This document shows positions 17,027 to 24,776 of a stretch of DNA of 64,000 bases, piece after piece. The translations under genes were made by a program, and so were the position numbers. The stretch is from Kutzneria sp036403095. Lineage in GTDB: Bacteria; Actinomycetota; Actinomycetes; Mycobacteriales; Pseudonocardiaceae. Every line of letters begins with the position of its first letter. Within the stretch, counting starts at the first letter, position 1. Below the pieces are notes generated by a model, which saw only the letters and a program-made list of their open reading frames with translations, did not search any database and was not told the origin of the DNA. The DNA lies in assembly GCA_036403095.1 (NCBI GenBank), contig DASWRQ010000035.1:14707-78706 (forward strand), in the 5' to 3' direction.

Positions 17027-18336
17027 GACGCGCCTGGCCGGCGCTGCTGCTGGCTTTCCTGACCGGGTGTTCGGTGGCGTCGGGGGCGACGTCGTCCGTG
17101 GTCACCGTGGTCGTCGGCTACCAGTCCAAGACCATCAACACCGTCACCGCCGGGACCCTGCTGCGGGCCCAGGGATATCTGGAGCAGCGGCTTTCGTTGT
17201 TGGGCAAGCGAACCGGCAAGACGTATCGGGTCGAGTGGCAGGACTACTCCACCGGCGCGCCGATCACCGCGCAGATGGTCGCCGGGAAGATCGACATCGG
17301 CTCGATGGGCGACTTCCCGCTGCTGATCAACGCCTCCCGCACGCAGGAGTTCGGCGACGGCCGCACCTCGTTGATCTCCGCAACTGGCTACAACCTGCGC
17401 GGGGCGTTGAACATGGTCGTCGTGCCGCCGTCGTCGCCGGCGCATTCGCTCGGCGATCTGCGGGGCAAGCGGATCTCGTCCAGCATCGGGTCGGCCGGCA
17501 ACGGCACGACGGTGCGGGCTCTTTCGGGCCTGGGCGTCGATCCCGACACCGACGTGCAGATGGTCAACCAGGATCCGGCCGTCGGGGCGTCGGCGCTGCG
17601 GGCCGGGGCGGTGGACGCGCTGGGACAGTTCGTGGCATGGCCGGGGCAGCTGGTGTTCGCCGGCCAGGCGCGGCTGCTGTACGACGGCGCGTCCTTGAAT
17701 CTGCCCACCTGGCACGGGGTTGTCGTTCGTCAGAAGTACGCGGCGGCCAATGGCGATGTGGTGCAGGCGTTTCTCCAGGCCCAGCTGGACGCCACGGCGT
17801 ATCTGAACGCGCATCCCATGGAAGCGGCCCTGAAGGTCGCTTCCGCCACCGGGTTGGCGCCGGAGGTCGTTTACCTCTACAACGGGCCGAACGGCCTCGT
17901 GACCTTCGACCCGACGCTGCGGTCGGACCTGATCTCGGCTCTGCAGAAGGACATTCCGTTCCTGCGCTCGATCGGCGGCATCAAGGGGCTGGATCTTTCC
18001 TCCTTCGTGGACGGTTCGCGGCTTGCTTCGCTGGCCGTGCCTTCGGTGCAGCGCCCGGTGAACGCCGGCGAGGTGTGGTTCGCCGGTGACGCCGCCACCG
18101 TCACGGCTTCGTCGCCGGCTGCGTTGCTGCGGTTGATCCGTGACAGCTCCAAGAAGGTGCGCGCCGCCTACGTGGACGATGCCGCCACCGGCACCCGCTG
18201 GTTCGCCGACAAGTCTTTTTGGGTCTACGACAACGGATTGCACCCGTTCGATGTCGAGACCGAAGCGCGGTCCTACGTCCTGGCCCATCCCGGTTCCCGA
18301 ATCGTCGACTTTCCCACCGCAGTGAGGCTGGCATGA
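17023..18336 (+). CDS. ABC transporter substrate-binding lipoprotein (SsuA/NMT1-like) with NosL-like C-terminus
   Basis: 437 aa. Lipoprotein signal with lipobox LLLAFLTGC (Cys 16). Residues about 25-340 are a type-2 periplasmic binding fold of the nitrate/sulfonate/taurine kind: VVVGYQSKTINTV, GKIDIGSMGDFPLLINAS, LRGKRISSSIGSAGNGTTVRAL, VDALGQFVAWP. From about residue 345 an extra 90-residue domain follows (GEVWFAGDAATVTASSPAAL, RAAYVDDAATGTRWFADKS, HPFDVETEARSYV). Its strand order and the YVDD-ATG-W-A pattern resemble NosL, a copper-binding lipoprotein family, although the NosL Cys/Met ligand motif is not visible. Ordinary SsuA-type binding proteins end near 330 residues. ATGA overlaps link it to the ferredoxin and the permease. 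Confidence 0.85.
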   Translation: MRRAWPALLLAFLTGCSVASGATSSVVTVVVGYQSKTINTVTAGTLLRAQGYLEQRLSLLGKRTGKTYRVEWQDYSTGAPITAQMVAGKIDIGSMGDFPLLINASRTQEFGDGRTSLISATGYNLRGALNMVVVPPSSPAHSLGDLRGKRISSSIGSAGNGTTVRALSGLGVDPDTDVQMVNQDPAVGASALRAGAVDALGQFVAWPGQLVFAGQARLLYDGASLNLPTWHGVVVRQKYAAANGDVVQAFLQAQLDATAYLNAHPMEAALKVASATGLAPEVVYLYNGPNGLVTFDPTLRSDLISALQKDIPFLRSIGGIKGLDLSSFVDGSRLASLAVPSVQRPVNAGEVWFAGDAATVTASSPAALLRLIRDSSKKVRAAYVDDAATGTRWFADKSFWVYDNGLHPFDVETEARSYVLAHPGSRIVDFPTAVRLA

Positions 18337-19106
18337 GAAAACACCTGCTGCGCGGCGGTTCCCTGGTCGCCGCCCTGCTGTTATGGCAACTGCTGACGAG
18401 TCTGCGCGTGGACTTCTGGCTGCACTTCGACCGGCTGCCGACGGTCGTGGACGTGGCTCGGGACCTCGGCTACCAGCTGCGGACCCCGTTGTACTACCGG
18501 GATCTGGGCGACAGCCTCGGCCGGATCCTGATGGGTTTCGCGCTGGCGGCGCTGGCCGGCGTGGCGATCGGCGTGGCCGTCGGGCGGTCCGCGCTGACCG
18601 GCGACATCGTCTCGCCGCCGCTGGAGGTGCTGCGGCCGATCCCGGCCATCGCGATGGTGCCGATCGCCATCCTGCTGTTTCCCAGCAACGAGCAGGGGAT
18701 CGTGTTCATCACCTTCCTGGCCGCGTTCTTCCCGATCATGGTGTCCACCCGGCACGCCGTCGCCGCGCTGCCGCTGGTGTGGGAGGAAGCCGTGCTGACC
18801 ATGGGTGGCAACCGGCGGCGGGTGCTGTGGAACGTGGTGCTTCCCGGCGCCCTGCCCGGCGTCTTCTCCGGCCTGTCGGTCGGCATGGGCGTGGCGTGGA
18901 TCTGCGTGATCTCGGCCGAGATGATCTCCGGCCAGTACGGCGTCGGCTACCGGACCTGGCAGGCGTACACGGTGGTCGACTACCCCGGCGTGATCGTCGG
19001 CATGCTCAGCATCGGGCTGCTCGGCTTCGGCAGCGCGGCCGCGGTGGAACTCCTCGGCCGGCGGGTCACCCGCTGGCTGCCTCGCGAAGCGGAGGTCGCG
19101 CGATGA
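18333..19106 (+). CDS. ABC transporter permease (SsuC/TauC type)
   Basis: 257-aa inner-membrane permease with about six spans and the EAA loop in HAVAALPLVWEEAVLTMGGNRRRVLWNVVLPGALPGVFSGL, the coupling site for the ATPase. LEVLRPIPAIAMVPIAILLF is typical of nitrate/sulfonate permeases. It overlaps both neighbours by 4 bases. Confidence 0.93.
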   Translation: MRKHLLRGGSLVAALLLWQLLTSLRVDFWLHFDRLPTVVDVARDLGYQLRTPLYYRDLGDSLGRILMGFALAALAGVAIGVAVGRSALTGDIVSPPLEVLRPIPAIAMVPIAILLFPSNEQGIVFITFLAAFFPIMVSTRHAVAALPLVWEEAVLTMGGNRRRVLWNVVLPGALPGVFSGLSVGMGVAWICVISAEMISGQYGVGYRTWQAYTVVDYPGVIVGMLSIGLLGFGSAAAVELLGRRVTRWLPREAEVAR

Positions 19107-19816
19107 TGCTGATCGAGGACCTGGCCGTCGGCTATCGGGAAACCGCTGTGCTGCACGGCATCGACCTCAAGATCGAGGCCGGCGAGATCCTGGTGCTCGT
19201 CGGCGGCTCCGGCTGCGGCAAGTCGACCGTGCTGCGGACCTTGGCCGGCCTGCACCGCCCGTCGGCCGGCACGATCACGCTGGACGGCCGGCCCATCGTG
19301 CGGACCTCGGCCGAGCGGGCCCTGGTGTTCCAGGAGGACGGGCTGCTGCCGTGGCGCAGCGTACGGCGCAATGTCGAGCTGCCGCTGGCCATTCGGGGCG
19401 TGTCCAGGACTTCCCGGCGTTCACAGGCGCTGTCCTGGATCGAGCGCGTCGGCCTCGACGGCTACGCCGACCACCTGCCGCGGGAGCTGTCCGGCGGCAT
19501 GCGGCAACGCGTCCAGCTGGCCCGGACGCTGGCCTCCGGGCCGCGGGTGATCCTGGCCGACGAGCCGTTCGGCGCGTTGGACGCCCAGACCCGGCGGGCC
19601 ATGCAGCTGCTGCTGGTCGACGTCTGGTCACAGCAGCCGACCACCATCGTGTTCGTCACCCACGACGTCGACGAGGCCGTGTTGCTCGGCGACCGGGTCG
19701 CCGTGCTCGGCGGCCGGTCGATAAGGTCCATTGTGGACGTTCCGTTCCCGCGCGGCGACGGCGACAACTCCGCCGCCCGCGCCGAGATCCTTGCCGCACT
19801 GGGGAGCACGCAGTGA
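19103..19816 (+). CDS. ABC transporter ATP-binding protein (SsuB/TauB type)
   Basis: 237-aa ATPase with Walker A GGSGCGKST, Q-loop VFQEDGLLPWRSV, signature LSGGMRQRVQLARTL, Walker B VILADEPFGALD and H-loop FVTHDVDEA. These are the residues expected for an active transporter ATPase powering the permease at 18333. Overlaps of 4 bases on both sides. Confidence 0.94.
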   Translation: MMLIEDLAVGYRETAVLHGIDLKIEAGEILVLVGGSGCGKSTVLRTLAGLHRPSAGTITLDGRPIVRTSAERALVFQEDGLLPWRSVRRNVELPLAIRGVSRTSRRSQALSWIERVGLDGYADHLPRELSGGMRQRVQLARTLASGPRVILADEPFGALDAQTRRAMQLLLVDVWSQQPTTIVFVTHDVDEAVLLGDRVAVLGGRSIRSIVDVPFPRGDGDNSAARAEILAALGSTQ

Positions 19817-22461
19817 CCGAACGCCGTGAGCTGAGCTGTGACGTGCTGGTGATCGGCGGCGGCACCGCCGGCACCATGGCCGCGATCTCCGCCGCCGAGC
19901 GCGGGGCTTCCGTTCTGCTGCTGGAGAAGGCCCATGTGCGGCACTCCGGGGCGCTGGCCATGGGCATGGACGGCGTCAACAACGCGGTGATCCCGGGCAA
20001 GGCCACTCCCGAGGACTACGTCGCCGAGATCACCCGGGCCAATGACGGGATCGTCAATCAGCGCACCGTCATGCAGACCGCCACCCGAGGCTTCGACATG
20101 GTGCGGCGACTGGAGGGCTACGGCGTCAAGTTCGAGAAGGACTCCTACGGCGAGTACGCCGTGCGGCGCGTGCACCGGTCCGGCAGCTACGTCTTGCCCA
20201 TGCCGGAAGGAAAAGACGTCAAGAAGGTGCTGTACCGGGTGCTGCGCGAGAAGCGCATGCGTTCCCTGGTCACCATCACCAACCGCGTCATGCCCGTCCG
20301 CGTGCTGACCGTCGGCGGCCGGGCCGCCGGGGCCGTCGGCTTCGACACCCGCTCCGGCGACTTCGTCACGGTGTCCTCGAAGGCTGTCGTGTTGGCCACC
20401 GGCCCATGTGGACGGTTGGGCCTGCCGGCCAGCGGCTATCTCTATGGCACGTACGAGAATCCCACCAACGCCGGCGACGGCTACTCCATGGCCTACCACG
20501 CCGGGGCCGAGCTTTCCGGCATCGAGTGCTTCCAGATCAACCCGTTGATCAAGGACTACAACGGTCCCGCGTGCGCCTACGTGGCCAATCCCTTCGGCGG
20601 CTACCAGTCCAACGCCGCCGGCGACCGGTTCGTCGACTGCGATTACTGGTCCGGCCAGATGATGGCCGAGGTCGCCCGGGAGATCCACTCCGCGCGGGGT
20701 CCCATCTATCTCAAGCTTTCCCACCTCCCCGAGGAGTCCGTGCGGGCTCTCGAAGGCATCCTGCACACCACCGAGCGGCCCACTCGAGGCACCTTCCATG
20801 CCGGTCGTGGGCATGACTACCGGACCCATGACGTCGAAATGCACATCTCCGAGATCGGTTTGTGCGGCGGACATTCCGCTTCCGGCGTGTGGGTCGACGA
20901 GCACGGTCAGACCACCGTTCCCGGCCTCTACGCCGCCGGCGACCTCGCCTGCGTGCCGCACAACTACATGATCGGCGCCTTCGTCTTCGGCGACCTCGCC
21001 GGCACCCACGCCGCGTCGTTGGACGTCCCGCTGGTCGGTCTTCCCGAGGACCAGATTCTGGACGCCCACGAGCTCATCTACCGCCCACTGTCCAATCCGG
21101 ACGGTCCACCCCAGCCCCAGGTCGAGTACAAACTCCGCCGCCTCGTCAACGACTACGTCGCCCCGCCCAAGAGCTCCAACCGTCTCGAGATCGCCCTTGA
21201 GCACTTCTCCCGCATGCGCTCCGAGATCGCCGCCATGGGCGGTCGCACCCCGCACGAGCTCATGCGCTGCGCCGAGGTCTCCTTCATCCGTGACTGCGCC
21301 GAGATGGCCGCGCGTTCCTCTTTGGTCCGCACCGAGTCCCGCTGGGGTCTCTACCACGACCGTATGGACCATCCCGCTCGGGATGACGCCGAGTGGTTCG
21401 CCCACCTCAACCTCCGCAAGGCCGCCGACGGCGCCATGGAGTTCATCCGCCGCCCCGTTTCCCCCTACCTCGTTCCCGTGCCCGAGTTCCCCGTGCCGGT
21501 CGGCGGTCCCGCCACGGTGATCTCCCGCCACCTGCCGGCTGCCATCGCCGCCGTCGCCGCCTCCCCCAAGCCTTCCCCTTCTTCCGCCGGTTCCCCCGAC
21601 CTCGTCGCGCTCCTGGCCTTGGCCGAGGCTTCCCCTGCTTTGGACGACCTGCGCCCTTACCTCGCCAGTCCGGTAGAAGCCGTCCGCCTCACCGCCGTCC
21701 AGACCCTCACCGAGACCACCCCCGTCGGCTTCGCCCTGGCCTTGGCCGAGTCCTTCGACGACCCCGCCCCCACCGTCCGCCAAGCCGCCGCCGCCGGTCT
21801 GCGGGAATTGGTGGAAGTGATCGACGTGGTCGGCCGGCCGGCCGTGGCGTCACAGGCGGCCGATCCCTTTGCGACCAGGCTGCTCCGGGCCGTGCACAAC
21901 GCCGAGCCCGCCGTCCGCTCCGCCGCCCTCTACCTCTTGCGATCCCTTCGCATCGGCTCTTTGACCGTCTTCTCCGCGGCCTTGGCCGACAATGAGCCAG
22001 AGGTACGCATCGAGGCCGTCCATGGCCTCGTCTCCCTCGACGCTGCCGCTCCCCTCGCCTCCTGCGCCGCCGATCCCTCCCGTGAGGTCCGGACCGCCAT
22101 CGCCCAGGGGCTTGGTTCCATCGCCGACACCGCCGCCTGGGCCGCTTTGATCCCTTTGGCCACCGACCCCGACCCCTTGGTCCGGGCCGCCGCCCTCGCC
22201 TCCGGCGCCGACACCTTGTTGCCCTACGCCGCCGACGCCCTCGTCGACCCCTCTTGGCAGGTCCGCGAGGCCGCCACCGCCGTCGCCGACACCGGCCAGC
22301 TCCTCGCCGCCGTCGCCGACCCCCACCCCAACGTCCGCCGCGCCGCCGTCCGCGCCCTGGGCCAGCTACCGCCCTCCGCCGAGGCGGTCACCGTCCTCAC
22401 CGAAGCCCTCGCCGACCCCGACGCCGACGTCCGCGCCTACGCCAGGCACGCCCTTCGCTGA
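19813..22461 (+). CDS. AprA/FrdA-family FAD flavoprotein fused to HEAT repeats, 882 aa
   Basis: Residues 1-560 are a fumarate reductase/adenylylsulfate reductase-type flavoprotein: dinucleotide fold CDVLVIGGGTAGTMAAISAAERGASVLLLEK, GALAMGMDGVNN after it (compare the AprA substrate loop), a second FAD strand VVLATGPCGR, TVPGLYAAGDLACVPHNYMIGAFVFGD, and the helical C-terminal part RTESRWGLYHDRMDHPARDD. Residues about 590-882 are roughly eight HEAT/PBS-like helical repeats of about 30 residues (for example DPDPLVRAAALASGAD, DPSWQVREAATAVAD, DPHPNVRRAAVRALGQL), an addition not normal for this enzyme class. GTG 19813 overlaps the ATPase stop. The substrate is unknown; the transporter and the ferredoxin in the operon suggest it oxidises or reduces the imported molecule with the ferredoxin as electron partner. 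Confidence 0.88.
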   Translation: MTERRELSCDVLVIGGGTAGTMAAISAAERGASVLLLEKAHVRHSGALAMGMDGVNNAVIPGKATPEDYVAEITRANDGIVNQRTVMQTATRGFDMVRRLEGYGVKFEKDSYGEYAVRRVHRSGSYVLPMPEGKDVKKVLYRVLREKRMRSLVTITNRVMPVRVLTVGGRAAGAVGFDTRSGDFVTVSSKAVVLATGPCGRLGLPASGYLYGTYENPTNAGDGYSMAYHAGAELSGIECFQINPLIKDYNGPACAYVANPFGGYQSNAAGDRFVDCDYWSGQMMAEVAREIHSARGPIYLKLSHLPEESVRALEGILHTTERPTRGTFHAGRGHDYRTHDVEMHISEIGLCGGHSASGVWVDEHGQTTVPGLYAAGDLACVPHNYMIGAFVFGDLAGTHAASLDVPLVGLPEDQILDAHELIYRPLSNPDGPPQPQVEYKLRRLVNDYVAPPKSSNRLEIALEHFSRMRSEIAAMGGRTPHELMRCAEVSFIRDCAEMAARSSLVRTESRWGLYHDRMDHPARDDAEWFAHLNLRKAADGAMEFIRRPVSPYLVPVPEFPVPVGGPATVISRHLPAAIAAVAASPKPSPSSAGSPDLVALLALAEASPALDDLRPYLASPVEAVRLTAVQTLTETTPVGFALALAESFDDPAPTVRQAAAAGLRELVEVIDVVGRPAVASQAADPFATRLLRAVHNAEPAVRSAALYLLRSLRIGSLTVFSAALADNEPEVRIEAVHGLVSLDAAAPLASCAADPSREVRTAIAQGLGSIADTAAWAALIPLATDPDPLVRAAALASGADTLLPYAADALVDPSWQVREAATAVADTGQLLAAVADPHPNVRRAAVRALGQLPPSAEAVTVLTEALADPDADVRAYARHALR

Positions 22462-22655
22462 CGCCTCCGAGCCCCGATTCGTTGGCAATGGTCTACCGAG
22501 ACGGTCCCCTTGCGCTGCCGTACTGCACTCAGCAGATTCCTCCCGTAGAGCAAGGGCGGGCGGGTGGGGCACACGACGCACCCACACAATGACGTTGGGC
22601 CTCTGGATCACACGCGGCGGAGTCGCCGCCTTGCTCCCCGACACCCACACCCGCG
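22462..22655. other. Convergent intergenic gap
   Basis: 194 bases between two converging genes. No convincing terminator stem, repeat or ORF is seen. Base composition shifts here from the very high GC of the operon to the lower GC of the defence pair, so one edge of an inserted segment may lie here. Confidence 0.35.
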
Positions 22656-23270
22656 TTAGCGGGCGGCGGTCGCAATCATCGCCGCCACGACGAGATGTGC
22701 TGCCGTGGATGGATTCGGGCCGACGGCGTTGCTCGACGGGGCAGCGCCCTCGGCCCGCTGCACAGCAACCGGGTACTGATTGAACGGGAATCCGTTCGGC
22801 AGCTTCTTGTTGTAGCCCGGGATGTGCTTGTTCAGCTGTTGCACGATGTCCTTGGCACTGGATGACTTGCGGTGGTCGACGTAGTGCAACAAGACCCGGT
22901 AGTCGAAGCAGGGAGTTGACACCACGAGACGGATGTTCGCCTTCCTCGCATGCGCGATCGCTGCGTCAAGGGTTGCGTGATCGTCGTGATCGACCACGCA
23001 CCACACCTGGTCGTAGGCTTCGGTCCGGTTCCGCCGCCGATCCTCGGCCCACTTCTGCTCGGCCCGCCGCACCACCGTCAGTGGATCACAGCCGACGCCT
23101 TTTACGTCGCACCGCACGACATCCACCAATGTGGTCCGCATATGCCTCACCAGGCCGGCGAAGTACGCCGGCTCGGTCACCGTGCCCTCGCAATAGACCA
23201 GGATCCGCGGCTTGCGTTCGCGACGCGGACCGCGTCTGCCAAGCGACTCAGAGCCGCGACGAGCCATCAT
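22656..23270 (-). CDS. RloB-family protein (TOPRIM-like) of a two-gene defence module
   Basis: 204-aa protein with the RloB pattern: basic N-terminus (RRGPRRERKPRILVYCEGTVTEPAYFAGL, with the Glu of a TOPRIM-like first strand), WCVVDHDDHATLDAA as the acidic metal-binding strand, and STPCFDYRVLLHYVDH corresponding to the conserved P-x-F-x-W-x3-H motif of the family. RloB proteins occur as the partner of an RloA ATPase in AbiL-like anti-phage modules. ATG 23270 overlaps the RloA stop (TGATG). The downstream end is convergent with the flavoprotein operon. Confidence 0.82.
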   Translation of the reverse strand: MMARRGSESLGRRGPRRERKPRILVYCEGTVTEPAYFAGLVRHMRTTLVDVVRCDVKGVGCDPLTVVRRAEQKWAEDRRRNRTEAYDQVWCVVDHDDHATLDAAIAHARKANIRLVVSTPCFDYRVLLHYVDHRKSSSAKDIVQQLNKHIPGYNKKLPNGFPFNQYPVAVQRAEGAAPSSNAVGPNPSTAAHLVVAAMIATAAR

Positions 23271-24520
23271 CAACCGGCGGCCCGATCGCTGAACAGCCCC
23301 CGCAGTTCGTCGATATCGACGAACGGCACGGCCCCGTACCGACCTTGCAGGTAGGCGCGCTCGAAGTTCTCGCCGCGCCGCGGCTGGAAGTCCGTCAACG
23401 GGAACAGCGTCGTCGCACCAGCTCGATCCTTCTCCGTGAACCAGACCTCGTCCCGGTCGAGAATCCCTTCATCGATCAAGCTACCCAGTAGCGAGACGTC
23501 ATGCGAGGTGAATACCAACTGCGCGCCGTTTTTGTTGATCGACGGGTCCTTGAACATCTGAATCAGGGCGGCGCTGAGCTTCGGATGAAGAGAACTGTCC
23601 ACCTCGTCGACCATGATAAGACTACCGAGTGTGATACCGGAAATCACATAAGCAGCCAAGGCTAGCCACACCCGAGTCCCGGCACTCTCATCCTCAAAAC
23701 CCAAATCAACCGAACTACCATCCGAGGCCACGTGAGTGAAGGCGATTTTCCCCTTGCGCAGGTGAGCCAAAGCAGCCTCGCCCGCATCCGTTTCAGGAAA
23801 TTCATCGTCAGCCTCGAAACGCACCCTGCCGATGCCCAGATCTGCAACCCTTATCCACGAGTCCACCTGCGATTCGTGGGCGGCATATCTAGCCGAGAGT
23901 GCGGCGAGCGTGCGATTGGAATCTCCGTGCCCAAACCCGCCAGGCTGCTCAAGGTATTCGACCCAACGAAATACTTCGGTCAGCAACGGGTGGGAGTTCG
24001 CGGCCGCCACGGACAGGAAGAGCGAGTTGGGTCGGACCAGCCCGGCGATCACACTGTTCGGCCCACCAAGAGTTCGACCGAACCGAAATTTGCAAGCCTC
24101 ACGTTCGTACAGAATCCGCTTCCTCGATCCGGTCGGATACGAATAAAGCCATTCAGTGCGAACACTCTGGTCGTCAACCTCAAACCCGTACGTGTGGCGG
24201 ATATCCTGAAGCAGGAAGTCGATCTCATAGAGGGACGGCGTGAGCCGTGACGTCGCGTCAAGCAGGAATGGCGTACGCGGAACACCACCGGTCGGGGACC
24301 AGGCGGCGAAGGAGTCCCGCACAGCCTTCGCGAGGAAGCCCACCGCGTCCAGGACGTTCGACTTGCCGGACGCGTTGGCCCCATAGATGCCAGCCACACG
24401 GACGGTCTCCGGCAGCGCCGCGCCGGGCTTCGACGCCCCCTTCCGGGGCTGGCTGACGAGCGACAGCTCCACCTCGTCGCGCAACGACCGATGGTTGGCG
24501 GTCCGAAACCTGAGCAGCAC
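23270..24520 (-). CDS. RloA-like AAA ATPase (ABC/SMC type) of a two-gene defence module
   Basis: 416 aa. Walker A GIYGANASGKSN close to the N-terminus, a long alpha/beta insert, ABC-type signature DESAGTRVWLAL, Walker B GSLIMVDEVDSSLHP and the switch His in LVFTSHDVSLL. This is the OLD/RloA class of ATPases that licence a nuclease partner. GTG 24520 (VLLRFRTANHRSL) is preferred over the longer frame because AGGAAGG lies 8 bases upstream and family members begin at this strand. Between about 23580 and 24250 the DNA is visibly poorer in GC than the surrounding genes, with AAA, ATA and TTT codons rare elsewhere, which suggests recent acquisition. Confidence 0.84.
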   Translation of the reverse strand: MLLRFRTANHRSLRDEVELSLVSQPRKGASKPGAALPETVRVAGIYGANASGKSNVLDAVGFLAKAVRDSFAAWSPTGGVPRTPFLLDATSRLTPSLYEIDFLLQDIRHTYGFEVDDQSVRTEWLYSYPTGSRKRILYEREACKFRFGRTLGGPNSVIAGLVRPNSLFLSVAAANSHPLLTEVFRWVEYLEQPGGFGHGDSNRTLAALSARYAAHESQVDSWIRVADLGIGRVRFEADDEFPETDAGEAALAHLRKGKIAFTHVASDGSSVDLGFEDESAGTRVWLALAAYVISGITLGSLIMVDEVDSSLHPKLSAALIQMFKDPSINKNGAQLVFTSHDVSLLGSLIDEGILDRDEVWFTEKDRAGATTLFPLTDFQPRRGENFERAYLQGRYGAVPFVDIDELRGLFSDRAAG

Positions 24521-24739
24521 GGCGCACCTTCCTGTCGTCGCACAGCGCCTGCAGTTTGGACCCAGTTGGCCACAAGGTCCGTCGCAACTCGGCACGAAAC
24601 TGCATCCAGGCGGCCGTTACGACACTGCTGAGAACGCGTATGACGTCGTCGGCGACAAGCAGACAGGGCCGGCCGGTGCCGGCGCTTCGGCCAGCACGCA
24701 GACCAGACGCGAGTGATAGCTCAGTAGCACAGGACCCGG
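24521..24739. other. Intergenic region upstream of the RloAB pair
   Basis: Holds the promoter of the minus-strand RloAB pair and the tail region of pcrA. No gene recognised. A short stretch near 24713 (GTGATAGCTCAGTAGCAC) resembles a tRNA D-arm but no acceptor, anticodon or T arm follows. Confidence 0.35.
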
Positions 24740-24774
24740 CGGGTGATACCGAAGTGGGTCTTCGGTATCACCCG
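24740..24774 (-). terminator. Terminator of pcrA
   Basis: Perfect 15-bp stem (CGGGTGATACCGAAG and its complement) with a 5-base loop, just downstream of the minus-strand pcrA stop at 24777. Confidence 0.8.
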
Positions 24775-24776
24775 GG

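Noticed and set aside
22477..22592. Small plus-strand frame after the flavoprotein
   Set aside because: Low-complexity extension of a shadow frame with no start signal or family pattern.
24712..24732. tRNA D-arm-like string (GATAGCTCAGTAGCAC)
   Set aside because: No acceptor stem, anticodon arm or T arm could be folded around it; too short to call a tRNA or tRNA fragment.
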